A program made the translations under genes and the position numbers. The notes under the pieces are model-generated. The model was not told where the DNA came from, ran no database searches, and saw only the letters and a list, made by a program, of their open reading frames with translations. Positions 36,048 to 44,636 of a DNA stretch of 64,000 bases are shown here, piece by piece; the first letter of the stretch is position 1, and every line of letters begins with the position of its first letter. The DNA is from Alphaproteobacteria bacterium (lineage in GTDB: Bacteria > Pseudomonadota > Alphaproteobacteria > Rhizobiales > Beijerinckiaceae): assembly GCA_016870035.1 (NCBI GenBank), contig VGCJ01000002.1, positions 1-64,000 of the forward strand. The letters are read 5' to 3'.

Positions 36048-37031
36048 ATGAAGTTACATATAACTCGCCGCCATTTTGTGCAAGGTGGATTGGCTCTGGG
36101 TGCATTGTCTACGCTCTCAGGCACTTCTCTTGCTAGTGGCAAAATCAAAGTTGCCGGAGTACATGCATCGCCAGTCGAGAATGCTTGGAATTCTCGCGTC
36201 CACCTTGCCCTCAAATCTGCAGCCTCTGACGGGCTAATTGATTATGTATTTTCTGAAGGTGTGGCTGCTACCGATTATCCAAGAGCGCTTCGTGAATATG
36301 CAGATCAAGGCGCACAATTGATATGGGGCGAATCCTATGCAGTTGAAAATGAGGCTCGCCAAGTTGCATCCGACTACAAGAACACACCGTTCCTCATGGG
36401 ATCTTCAGGCGGGCCGCAGGGGGATAATTTCGGCGTATTTGGAACTCGCACGCATGAGGCCTGCTATCTTGCTGGCATATTGGCTGGCAGACTTTCTAAA
36501 TCGGGAATCTTTGGATCTGTTGGAGGATATCCGATACCGGAAGTGAACCTAGTAATAAATACCTTTCGAGCTGGTGTAAGGGAGACGCGCCCAGATGCAA
36601 AATTCCTTAACGGCTTTATCGGCACATGGTTTGATCCCGCGAAAGCGAAGGAAGCTGCTCTTGCCCAGATTGATGCGGGAGCTGACGTTTTATATGGTGA
36701 GCGTATTGGCACCGCAGACGCCTGCAAGGAACGAGGGGTGCTGGCAATTGGCTCTTTAATCGATTTTTCAGCACAATATCCCGGTACAGTATTCGCTAGT
36801 GCTGTTTGGAATTTCCGCCCGACGATAAATGCGATTGTGGCGGATGTCGTGGCCAAGAAACGTGTTGGCAAGGACTATACTGAATACTCCTTTATGAAGC
36901 ATGGTGGCTCCGAACTTGTGTATGTAAAGGACGGTATTCCAGATGATGCCATTAAGGTAATGAAGGCCAAGCAGGCCGCAATCAATGCGGGTCAGTTCGA
37001 GGTGGCAATTAACTTGGCGGAGCCAAAGTAA
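36048..37031 (+). CDS. BMP-family ABC transporter substrate-binding protein
   Basis: A 327-residue exported protein. The N-terminus has twin arginines in ITRRHFVQGG followed by a Leu/Gly/Ala core and SLASG, so export is probably by Tat (or Sec), ending in a mature periplasmic protein. The mature part begins KIKVAGVHASPVENAWN and contains IWGESYAVENEAR, FGVFGTRTHEACYLAGILAGRL and GSVGGYPIPEVN, the layout of the BMP/PBP1 family (Med, PnrA), which bind purine nucleosides or related bases. GGGAG precedes the ATG. Together with the ATPase and permease genes at 38471-41976 it forms a complete importer, now separated from them by an amidase pseudogene. Confidence 0.88.
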   Translation: MKLHITRRHFVQGGLALGALSTLSGTSLASGKIKVAGVHASPVENAWNSRVHLALKSAASDGLIDYVFSEGVAATDYPRALREYADQGAQLIWGESYAVENEARQVASDYKNTPFLMGSSGGPQGDNFGVFGTRTHEACYLAGILAGRLSKSGIFGSVGGYPIPEVNLVINTFRAGVRETRPDAKFLNGFIGTWFDPAKAKEAALAQIDAGADVLYGERIGTADACKERGVLAIGSLIDFSAQYPGTVFASAVWNFRPTINAIVADVVAKKRVGKDYTEYSFMKHGGSELVYVKDGIPDDAIKVMKAKQAAINAGQFEVAINLAEPK

Positions 37032-37084
37032 TAAGGGATATTTGGTTGATCCACTATTATAAATTATCATCCAAGTGATTCCCC

Positions 37085-38460
37085 AATTTATTATACTGCG
37101 TCGCTTTCCGCTGCCGTTTGCAGCGGAAAGCTGACAGCACAGAAGGCTATTAAGACTGCAATTCAGAAAGCTACCGCGTAGGGTAAACTTGGCACAGTCG
37201 GTTACGTAAACGTTCAGCTAGGTCTAACCTAAACTGTAGTGCTGGATGCGACATTCAAGATTGCCGAACGCGGGCCCTTTTATGGTGTTCCATTGTTAGT
37301 GAAAGATCTCGGCAATGCGGCAGCAGGGTTACTAGTGGCTGCAGGTTAGTTAACGTGGTTGAAGCGGCAAAGAGGGTAGGCGAGGATAGTGCGTTAGCAC
37401 GGTAATCCCGCATTTCAGGATTATTGTATTTTTGGTTTCGGCACTGAGCCCGAATTTGGATTGGCCCGCGCGCCCTCGCCGACGATAGGCCTGATTGCTC
37501 GAAGAACATGGCAACCAGAATTTAGCCCCGATGGCTTCTTCGGCGGAGCAGCGGCCGCAATCGCCACAGGCCTTTTCGCTATCACTTATGTAACTTATAC
37601 TGCCAGCTGCATGTCGCGGAGTCTTAGGCTTAAAACCAACGCGTGGCACAACACCGAACGGACCATTATTCAACAACCGCCTCATCGGCATTGTCGGTGA
37701 AATTGTCGTGGCGAGATGAGTTTGCAATAAACGAATAGTGCTTCTCGCCTGCTGCGTTGCCACCTAAGGACGTGCTCCTGATCTTCGTTTTGCTACCCAA
37801 GGGTTGAAATGATTCGGATCGGCGTAGTCGAAACAAAACCAGGAATTGCAAAAATCTCTAATGCTCAACACGCGGCAGCACAAAGAGCGGTCGATCTTTT
37901 TACCCGTAAGCGATATATCATTTGGCAGGTCGATGAGTAGGTGTTTACCAAGCTTGGACAAAGAGCCAACGAGATTATAAAGATAACGCTATCCGTCAAC
38001 CTTTCGTACTGGTTTACTATCGCCTTTATTAGCGATGATGAACCAGATGTCTCGTAAATTGCCTATGCTATGGTGCTATACGTTCGCAGCATTAACGCTA
38101 CCAACCTTTTTTGCAGCAGATCTCGACAGAGTGAGGATTGAACATCTGTCATGGAACATCTTTGACGATAATGATGTTATCAAAACGCCCGTGCTGCCTA
38201 TTCCTTCGCCCACCATCGCCTTATTCCCGACTGACCATAAAGTTATTCGGCATTTCGGTCATATGGCGGAGATTGCATCAAACGCGACGCTGGCGAATAT
38301 CGTTGGAATACGTGTAATATCAATCCACTAGAGACGCGACTCTATGGATATGCCGTTTGCGGTGCGCTTGCTCTATCCCATTGGAAGTGATCTGGGTCTC
38401 ATCAAACTAGACGGCACGCTGGAAATTGAAGCAAAATTGTTTTATCTGTGGCCCAATTCA
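37085..38460 (+). pseudogene. decayed amidase-signature-family gene
   Basis: About 1.4 kb of plus-strand sequence with many stops and shifts that reads, in order, as an amidase. SGKLTAQKAIKTAI comes first, then GPFYGVPLLVKDLGNAAAG (catalytic Lys region), TEPEFGLARAP, FFGGAAAAIATG (the Ser-rich GGSSGG motif already mutated), VLGLKPTRGTTPNGPLFNN, IRIGVVETKPGIAKI, and near the end VIKTPVLPIPSPTIALFPTD with ATLANIVG. The whole length of the family is represented. Living relatives hydrolyse ring-derived amides or ureido compounds, which suits the neighbouring deaminases. The last piece is still an uninterrupted 98-codon frame (38035-38331). Confidence 0.88.
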
Positions 38461-38470
38461 GGAGAGCGTC

Positions 38471-39982
38471 GTGATTGGACCCAATGTACTTGAGTTAAAG
38501 GACATTACCAAAAAGTTTGGTCCCATACTCGCTAATTCTAATATCAGTCTCACATTAAGGGCGGGAGAGATCCTGGCTTTGCTCGGCGAGAACGGGGCCG
38601 GCAAAACAACCTTGATGAATATTCTATTTGGGCATTATCAAGCCGATTCGGGTAAGGTAACGGCTTTCGGAAAACAACTTTCCTCCGGTCGCCCACGAGC
38701 CGCGATCATAGCCGGCATTGGCATGGTGCACCAGCATTTTACACTCGCTAACAACATGACCGCACTCGATAATGTAATGATCGGCACCGAGCCGATGAGG
38801 TCAATTTGGACCAAACGTCAGGCAGCGCGGAGTAAGTTACTGGTCATTGCGCAGAAATTTGGCCTTGCTATCGATCCAGACAAGAGAATTGCCGACATGT
38901 CCGTTGGCGAAAGGCAGCGTGTAGAAATTCTCAAGGCACTGTTCCGTGAGGCGCGCATCCTGATACTAGACGAACCGACAGCTGTGCTCACTCAAATCGA
39001 AGCCGAGCAATTATTCTCAATTCTCCGTGGCATGGCAAAAGAAGGCCTGTCACTGATTTTCATTTCACACAAACTCGGCGAGGTAATGCGGGCAGCTGAT
39101 CGGATCATTGTCCTGAAGAGTGGACGGGTCATTGCGGAAAGATCTGTTGCCGAAACAAACCGTGACGAATTGGCTGAATTGATGGTAGGCCGGCACGTAT
39201 CCCGTCCCGTGCGTCAGGCATCAATTCGCGGCGAGGTTATGCTTGCGGCGAAGGGGCTGAGTGTCTTCGAAGACGGCCGCGCAAGTTTAGAAAATATTTT
39301 CTTTGAAGTTAGGTCCGGAGAAGTGCTGGGCATCATAGGTGTTGCAGGTAACGGCCAAGCCGCTCTTGGAAGGCTTTGCTCCGGATTGGTTCAACATTCA
39401 AATGGAACTCTGACATACAACGGTCAATCGATTACTCACGTTTCAGCGCGCGAACTTGTCTCGTCAGGCGTTGCCAGGATCCCGGAAGACCGGCATGCGG
39501 AAGGTGTGGTTGGAGAAATGAGCGTTTGGGAAAACGTAATCCTTGAAAAAGTGAGACAGAGAGAGCTTTCTCGCTATAACCTCGTCAATCGTAAGGCCGC
39601 GCAAGCCTCTGCGGATGCCCTTATTAATCAGTTTGATATCCGCGGCGCAACGCCAGACACAAAGACAAGACTTCTTTCGGGGGGCAATCTGCAGAAGCTG
39701 ATACTTGGACGAAATCTTACAGCTTCGCCACGCTTGCTGGTGGCCAATCAGCCTACGCGAGGGCTCGATGAAGGCGCAGTCGCCGCGATCCATTGTGAAC
39801 TCCTTGATGCCCGCCAAAAAGGTGTTGCCATCCTGCTTATTTCGGAAGACCTTGATGAAGTAGTCGCGTTGTCTGACAGAGTGCAGGCGGTATTCAAAGG
39901 GCGAATGTCGAAAGCGGTGGAGACTGACAATATCGACGCTCGCAAAATCGGTCTCATGATGGCTGGTATCTGGGAGGAATGA
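38471..39982 (+). CDS. ABC transporter ATPase with two nucleotide-binding domains (BMP-type importer)
   Basis: A 503-residue cytoplasmic protein. The first ABC domain has Walker A GENGAGKTT, signature MSVGERQRVEI and Walker B ILILDEPTAVLT. The second has the degenerate Walker A GVAGNGQAA usual for this family, signature LSGGNLQKLILGRN and Walker B-like LLVANQPTRGLD. This tandem form energises nucleoside or ribose importers (YufO/NupO, RbsA relatives). I take the GTG at 38471, with AGGAGAG just upstream; the frame runs further back into amidase pseudogene sequence. The permease gene begins 4 bp after the stop. Confidence 0.9.
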   Translation: MIGPNVLELKDITKKFGPILANSNISLTLRAGEILALLGENGAGKTTLMNILFGHYQADSGKVTAFGKQLSSGRPRAAIIAGIGMVHQHFTLANNMTALDNVMIGTEPMRSIWTKRQAARSKLLVIAQKFGLAIDPDKRIADMSVGERQRVEILKALFREARILILDEPTAVLTQIEAEQLFSILRGMAKEGLSLIFISHKLGEVMRAADRIIVLKSGRVIAERSVAETNRDELAELMVGRHVSRPVRQASIRGEVMLAAKGLSVFEDGRASLENIFFEVRSGEVLGIIGVAGNGQAALGRLCSGLVQHSNGTLTYNGQSITHVSARELVSSGVARIPEDRHAEGVVGEMSVWENVILEKVRQRELSRYNLVNRKAAQASADALINQFDIRGATPDTKTRLLSGGNLQKLILGRNLTASPRLLVANQPTRGLDEGAVAAIHCELLDARQKGVAILLISEDLDEVVALSDRVQAVFKGRMSKAVETDNIDARKIGLMMAGIWEE

Positions 39983-39985
39983 CCG

Positions 39986-41035
39986 GTGCGGCTTGAACGA
40001 AGGACACATGTTCCCACGATAAACCTATTAATGGCACCCGTCTGGGCGATACTGGCGGCACTTTTACCGAGCGGGTTGCTTATACTTTCTGCCGGCGTCA
40101 ACCCGTTTGATGCATATCTACAAATTGCTGTTTCTGCCGTTGGCTCGCGGCTCTCGATAACCGAAACACTCGCGCGTGCAACGCCCCTTATCCTCACTGG
40201 TCTGGCTGCCTCAGTAGCCTTTCGTGTGAGGCTCTGGAATATCGGCGGAGAAGGCCAATTTTACTTGGGCGCCCTCACTACAGCCGCAATTGGCCATTCA
40301 ATGCTGTCGGGTGTTCCTGTATTGATTAGTATCTTCGCACTGCTGCTGGCGGGAGCGGGGGTAGGAGCCCTTATTCTGTTCGGGCCTGTCTTACTTAGGC
40401 TGAGGTTTGGGGTTGACGAAGTTGTAACCACACTCCTTTTAAACTTTATTATCATCTTATTTGTGTCGATGATGATTGAAGGTCCGCTCAAGGACCCCCT
40501 CGCATTTGGTTGGCCGCAGTCGGTGCCAGTGTCTCCCGAATTTAAACTACCCAAACTCGTACCTCGAACGCGATTGCACATTGGGTTTATAATCGCGGTC
40601 GTCGCAGCGATTTTGGTTTGGGCGGTGAATGCGAAGACGGTTTTCGGCTTCGAGTCCCGAGCTGCTGGCCTAAATCCAAGGGCAGCGAGCTTTTCAGGTA
40701 TATCACTTTCAAAAATACTCATCCTCGTATCATGTCTGTCGGGCGGACTTGCTGGCCTTGCTGGGGCGTTAGAGGTGACGGGTATCAAGGGTTACGTAAC
40801 GACAGATCTCTCTCCTGGCTATGGCTACTCTGGAATTGTCGTCGCCACGCTTGCTGCGCAGAATCCTATCGGCGTGATTGGCGCAGCATTATTTGTCGCC
40901 ATTTTGTTTGTTGGTGCCGACGGCATGAGCCGGGCACTCGGAGTTCCGACTTTCATTGCCGACGTCATCGTGGCGATATCGCTATTGACTATGCTTATTT
41001 CGGTCATGCTTACTAATTATCGGGTGCGCCTGTGA
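39986..41035 (+). CDS. ABC transporter permease (BPD_transp_2, nucleoside type)
   Basis: A 349-residue inner-membrane permease with eight to ten hydrophobic segments. It carries the family's cytoplasmic loop RLWNIGGEGQFYLGAL near residues 82-97 and GVDEVVTTLLLNFI, plus GFESRAAGLNPRAASFSGI, as in YufP/NupP. It starts at GTG 39986, four bases after the ATPase stop, behind GGGAGGAATGACC. It forms a heterodimer with the next gene's product, whose start overlaps this stop. Confidence 0.88.
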   Translation: MRLERRTHVPTINLLMAPVWAILAALLPSGLLILSAGVNPFDAYLQIAVSAVGSRLSITETLARATPLILTGLAASVAFRVRLWNIGGEGQFYLGALTTAAIGHSMLSGVPVLISIFALLLAGAGVGALILFGPVLLRLRFGVDEVVTTLLLNFIIILFVSMMIEGPLKDPLAFGWPQSVPVSPEFKLPKLVPRTRLHIGFIIAVVAAILVWAVNAKTVFGFESRAAGLNPRAASFSGISLSKILILVSCLSGGLAGLAGALEVTGIKGYVTTDLSPGYGYSGIVVATLAAQNPIGVIGAALFVAILFVGADGMSRALGVPTFIADVIVAISLLTMLISVMLTNYRVRL

Positions 41036-41976
41036 GTGAACTTCTTGATATACTGCTCTCAGCTAGTCTTTGGGCAGCAGTCCTCCGAATTTCAACTCCT
41101 TTAATATTTGGTACTCTTGGCGCTCTGATATGTGAACGTTCCGGCGTTCTCAATCTCGGCATTGAAGGAATCATGACAATCGGCGCTTTCGTTGGTTGGA
41201 TCACTGTGTTTAAGGGTGGCGACTTATGGCTTGGCCTTGCGTTTGCAGCAACGGCCGGAGCCATTTTTGGATTACTGCATGCTATTCTTACAGTACCGTT
41301 TGCTTTATCACAGCATGTGATCGGACTTGGTATTACCTTGCTTGCATCGAGTCTTACATACTATGTTTTCCGGCTATGGTTACCCGTATCGGCGACCCCG
41401 CCAAAGATTGTTCCATTCCAGTCGTTATCAATTCCATACTTGTCAGATATCCCCTTTGCTGGCGAGGTTTTGTTCAGCCAGACGATGCCGACCTACCTCT
41501 CTATACTGCTTGTCATACTTGTATCCTATATCTTAGCTAGAACGCCTGCTGGACTTGCCATACGCATGACAGGAGAAAATCCACATGCCGTGGAGGCGCA
41601 AGGGTTGGATCCCGTCATCATTAGGATTGTCGCGGTTTCCGCTGGAAGCGCCATTATAGCGCTTGGAGGGGCCTTCCTCACCACTGCCGCGTTTGACAGT
41701 TTCTTTCCAACAATGGTGCAAGGGCGAGGTTGGATCTGCATTGCCTTGGTCGTCTTTGCATCTTGGAAGCCGGAAAAGGCCTTACTGGGGGCAATTTTGT
41801 TCGCACTGTTTGATGCATTCCAGCTTCGACTGCAGCATGTCATTGAAGGTGTGCTACCTTACCAAGTCTTTTTGATGATGCCCTACATGCTATCCATTGT
41901 TGCGCTGGTTGTAATGGCTAGGCGCGCCGGCGTCCCGCAAGCGCTAATGCAGGCCTATCACAAAGGTGAACGCTAA
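41032..41976 (+). CDS. ABC transporter permease (BPD_transp_2, second subunit)
   Basis: A 314-residue permease starting at a GTG that overlaps the previous stop by 4 bp (GTGA), so synthesis is coupled. It has the shorter subunit's hallmarks: ERSGVLNLGIEGIMTIGAFVG in the first third, ALSQHVIGLGITLLASSLTYY, and GLAIRMTGENPHAVEAQGLD with the EAA-like helix. YufQ/NupQ-type proteins are the nearest known family. The deaminase gene at 42002 follows 25 bp later, so import and deamination are encoded in one transcript. Confidence 0.88.
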   Translation: MSELLDILLSASLWAAVLRISTPLIFGTLGALICERSGVLNLGIEGIMTIGAFVGWITVFKGGDLWLGLAFAATAGAIFGLLHAILTVPFALSQHVIGLGITLLASSLTYYVFRLWLPVSATPPKIVPFQSLSIPYLSDIPFAGEVLFSQTMPTYLSILLVILVSYILARTPAGLAIRMTGENPHAVEAQGLDPVIIRIVAVSAGSAIIALGGAFLTTAAFDSFFPTMVQGRGWICIALVVFASWKPEKALLGAILFALFDAFQLRLQHVIEGVLPYQVFLMMPYMLSIVALVVMARRAGVPQALMQAYHKGER

Positions 41977-42001
41977 ATAATATTGACGAAAGGGAATCAG
42001 G

Positions 42002-43300
42002 ATGAGCCTAGACCTGATAATTAGAAACGCGACGCTTCCCGACGGCCGTCAGGGGATTGATATTGGCGTCAACGGCGAGCGAATTGTAGAGACGAGGCCG
42101 AAACTTCAAGCCTTGGCGGCGACTGAGATCGATGCGCTTGGAAATCTGGTGACACCTCCATTCGTCGATCCACATTTTCACATGGATGCTACGCTGACGA
42201 CTGGTATCCCACGCCGGAATGTCCTCGGAAGCCTGTTCGAAGGCATTGCCATATGGGCGGAATTGAAGCAGATCATCACTGAGCAAGAAGTTTACGACCG
42301 CGCGGTAAATTTATGCCAATGGGCCATTGCCCGGGGAAATCTTGCAATCCGCAGTCACGTCGACGTTTGTGATCCGAAGCTCACGGGTGTCAGAGCGCTT
42401 CTGGAGGTAAAGAAGCGGATGAAACCGTTAATCGATATCCAGCTTGTTGCCTTTCCTCAAGAAGGTTTGTTTCGGTTTTCTGAAGGCGAGATGCTCCTCC
42501 GCCAAGCGCTCGACATGGGCGTTGATGTTGTTGGTGGCATACCGCATTTCGAACGTACAATGCAGGACGGACACGACTCGGTGAAGACACTTTGTGAAAT
42601 CGCCGCTAATCGTGGACTGCTTGTTGATATGCACTGTGACGAGAGCGATGATCCGATGTCGCGTCATATTGAGATGTTGGCTTATCATGCGCATCGTCTT
42701 GGTATGAATGGACGGGTTTCGGCGTCCCATGTCACATCAATGCGTACTATGGACAATTATTATTTCAGCAAACTGGTGAATTTGGTTCGCGAAGCCAACA
42801 TCAATGTGATCGCTAACCCTCTGACGAATTCGAAGGGTGACGGCGACTCGGAGCATTATCCAAAATACAGGGGTGTTACTCGTATCAAGGAACTGATGCG
42901 ACGTGGCGTCAATGTTGCTTTTGGACATGATTGCTGCCTTGATCCCTGGTACCCTTTGGGAACTTACGACATGCTGGAAGTCGCCCATATGGGCATACAT
43001 GAGGCGCAGATGAATTCTGTTGCGGAGATGGAGAGCGCAGTTCAGTCCATTACCTATTCTGGGGCAGCTGCGATGTGCCTGAAGGGATACGGACTGGAGC
43101 CTGGATGTTACGCAGATATGGTGGTTTTGGGAGCTGCGGACTGCATCGAGGCGGTGAGATTACGTGCAGATCGCCTAAACGTCATTCGTCGTGGCAAGAT
43201 TATTGCGCAAACGAAACCTGCTGAGGTTTCGGTATTCATTGACGGTATGCAAAGCCCAGTTCATTTCTCTCGAAAACAACACGACCGCTGTAATCACTGA
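42002..43300 (+). CDS. cytosine deaminase-like amidohydrolase (CodA/AtzC family), island copy 2
   Basis: A 432-residue enzyme parallel to the copy at 33983. Metal pair His58/His60 is in DPHFHMDA. HCDESDDPMSRHIEM carries the third His and catalytic Glu, SHVTSMRTMDNYYF the next segment, and FGHDCCLDPWYPLGTYDMLEVAHMG the Asp ligand, keeping the His of E. coli CodA but replacing its second Asp by Cys. GAATCAGGATG gives a good ribosome-binding site. Position directly after the permeases makes this the likely partner of the importer. The substrate could be cytosine, isocytosine or another amino-heterocycle. The C-terminal tail (SRKQHDRCNH) differs from copy 1. Confidence 0.85.
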   Translation: MSLDLIIRNATLPDGRQGIDIGVNGERIVETRPKLQALAATEIDALGNLVTPPFVDPHFHMDATLTTGIPRRNVLGSLFEGIAIWAELKQIITEQEVYDRAVNLCQWAIARGNLAIRSHVDVCDPKLTGVRALLEVKKRMKPLIDIQLVAFPQEGLFRFSEGEMLLRQALDMGVDVVGGIPHFERTMQDGHDSVKTLCEIAANRGLLVDMHCDESDDPMSRHIEMLAYHAHRLGMNGRVSASHVTSMRTMDNYYFSKLVNLVREANINVIANPLTNSKGDGDSEHYPKYRGVTRIKELMRRGVNVAFGHDCCLDPWYPLGTYDMLEVAHMGIHEAQMNSVAEMESAVQSITYSGAAAMCLKGYGLEPGCYADMVVLGAADCIEAVRLRADRLNVIRRGKIIAQTKPAEVSVFIDGMQSPVHFSRKQHDRCNH

Positions 43301-43384
43301 TCACACTGATTTCGCTGACCTTAGCCTCTGTCTTAGCCCCCTAAAGTTGAGCCATTATTGTGGTGTCAATGGGAGGGGTTGGAG

Positions 43385-43673
43385 ATGGCTCGGAAGCGAT
43401 ATTCGGATGAGGATTGTTTGAGGATTTTGCGGCCAAGTTGAACTGGATTTGGCGGCGGGTGCGGATGTTGCCAAGGCATGTCGAACGGCGGGGATTAGTG
43501 ACGCAACCTATTATATCTGGCGCAAGAAGTTCGGCGGGATGGCGAAGCCGCAGCTGACGGAGTTGAAGGCTCTCGAGAAGGAGAACCAGCGGCTCAAGAA
43601 GATCGTTGCGGATCTTGAGCTCGACAAACTGATCCTGAAGGAAAGCCTGGATTTTTTAAAACCCAAGATCTGA
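43385..43673 (+). pseudogene. IS3 transposase OrfA (frameshifted)
   Basis: It starts MARKRYSDEDCLRILR and, after one extra base near 43433-43437, continues in another frame as ELDLAAGADVAKACRTAGIS, then DATYYIWRKKFGG, a leucine-zipper-like LKALEKENQRLKKIVADLELDK and LILKESLDFLKPKI. That is a normal OrfA (helix-turn-helix plus zipper) of 95 residues if the extra base is ignored; the actual span of 289 bases is one more than a multiple of three. The frame ends in a stop shortly after the insertion, so the product is truncated. The programmed frameshift site near the end is still intact. Confidence 0.85.
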
Positions 43674-44545
43674 GTGCTGAAGACCTGAAGGGTGCGGTCG
43701 TTCAGGCACGCCAGAAGCTCGGCACATCCGAGCGGCGGACATGCGAGGTTCTTGGGATTGCCCGCAGCACCCTGCGCTATGAGAGCACCCAGAAGAGCGA
43801 TGATGATCAGCGCTTGGCCGTGATCCGGCTGGCCAAGCAATATGGCCGATATGGATATCGCAAGATCCATGAGCTTTTGCAGATCGAGGGCCTTTTGATC
43901 AATCACAAGAAGGTCGAGCGGATATGGCGGGAAGAGGGTTTGCAGCTGCCCGCTCGCCATAAGCGTCGCAAACGGCTCCACCACCATAATGCGTCCATCA
44001 TCCAGCTACGACCCTATTACCCGAACCATGTCTGGTCGATTGATTTTGTCCATGACAAGCTCAGCAATGGCCGTCCCTACAAGATGCTGACAGTTCTTGA
44101 TGAATACACACGCGAAGCCCTCGCCGTGACGGTTGCCAACAAGATGGGATCATCTGAGGTTCTGGAAGCGCTTTACCCCATACTGCTTAAACGAGGGAAA
44201 CCTGACTATCTGCGCTCCGATAATGGCCCGGAGTTCTCTTGCCAACCCTTCACAGATTGGCTGACCAAAGTCGGTATCAAGCCCATCCGGATCTATCCCG
44301 GGTCACCGTGGGGTGAGACCGTCAATAAATCGCTCCGGTGGAGCGATTTTAGGTCGAACGGGTATTGCGAAAGCTTCAACTCGAAACTCCGAGATGAACT
44401 TCTAAACGGCGAGATCCTCTACACGCTGAAGGAGGTCAAGATCGTGATTGAAACATGGCGGCGCCGCTACAACACAATCAGACCGCACTCATCGCTTCGA
44501 TATCAGCCGCCAGCACCTGAGGTTCTGCAATGGCCGGCTCCGTAA
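43673..44545 (+). CDS. IS3 transposase OrfB (DDE integrase domain, altered by in-frame insert)
   Basis: The frame is open from the slippery site onward: LSAEDLKGAVVQARQKLG, a HTH-like part, then the rve core. The catalytic triad residues are in WSIDFVHD, SDNGPEF and NGYCESFNSK. Between SPW and NGYCES a 15-residue stretch (GETVNKSLRWSDFRS) replaces the single Glu usual there; it is encoded by the palindromic insert at 44312-44356 and sits just before the catalytic Glu. The normal product would be an OrfAB fusion made by -1 frameshifting, but orfA is broken upstream, so activity is unlikely. Confidence 0.85.
   Translation, partial: SAEDLKGAVVQARQKLGTSERRTCEVLGIARSTLRYESTQKSDDDQRLAVIRLAKQYGRYGYRKIHELLQIEGLLINHKKVERIWREEGLQLPARHKRRKRLHHHNASIIQLRPYYPNHVWSIDFVHDKLSNGRPYKMLTVLDEYTREALAVTVANKMGSSEVLEALYPILLKRGKPDYLRSDNGPEFSCQPFTDWLTKVGIKPIRIYPGSPWGETVNKSLRWSDFRSNGYCESFNSKLRDELLNGEILYTLKEVKIVIETWRRRYNTIRPHSSLRYQPPAPEVLQWPAP
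44312..44356. repeat. 45-bp in-frame palindromic insert in the transposase gene
   Basis: AAATCGCTCC (44327-44336), loop GGT, GGAGCGATTT (44340-44349): a perfect 10-bp stem inside a 45-base stretch whose translation has no counterpart in related OrfB proteins. The length is a multiple of three and the frame is kept, as in the Rickettsia-type palindromic elements that settle inside coding genes. Confidence 0.7.
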
Positions 44546-44636
44546 CTCAAACCAGCTACGCCGGCCACTCAACGGCTGGCACCAAACGCAATATTAAACT
44601 AACATAACCTCTGGATCGCCTCACGGGGGCAGGCCA

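Larger units (their letters stand above)
43329..44636 (+). mobile_element. IS3-family insertion sequence (inactive-looking)
   Basis: The left end TGTCTTAGCCCCC (from 43329) and the right end, read inverted from 44636 as TGGCCTGCCCCC, agree apart from one gap and two changes and fit IS3-family tips (TG, then a C run). Between them are orfA and orfB with a T-TTA-AAA slippery site at 43655-43661. No target-site duplication is seen: CTC precedes the left tip and GCG follows the right tip. Length is about 1.3 kb, normal for the family. Confidence 0.8.

Noticed and set aside
38035-38331. Open 98-codon frame as a small independent gene
   Set aside because: Its translation matches the C-terminal part of amidases (TPVLPIPSP, ATLANIVG) and continues the order of the upstream relics, so it is a pseudogene piece.
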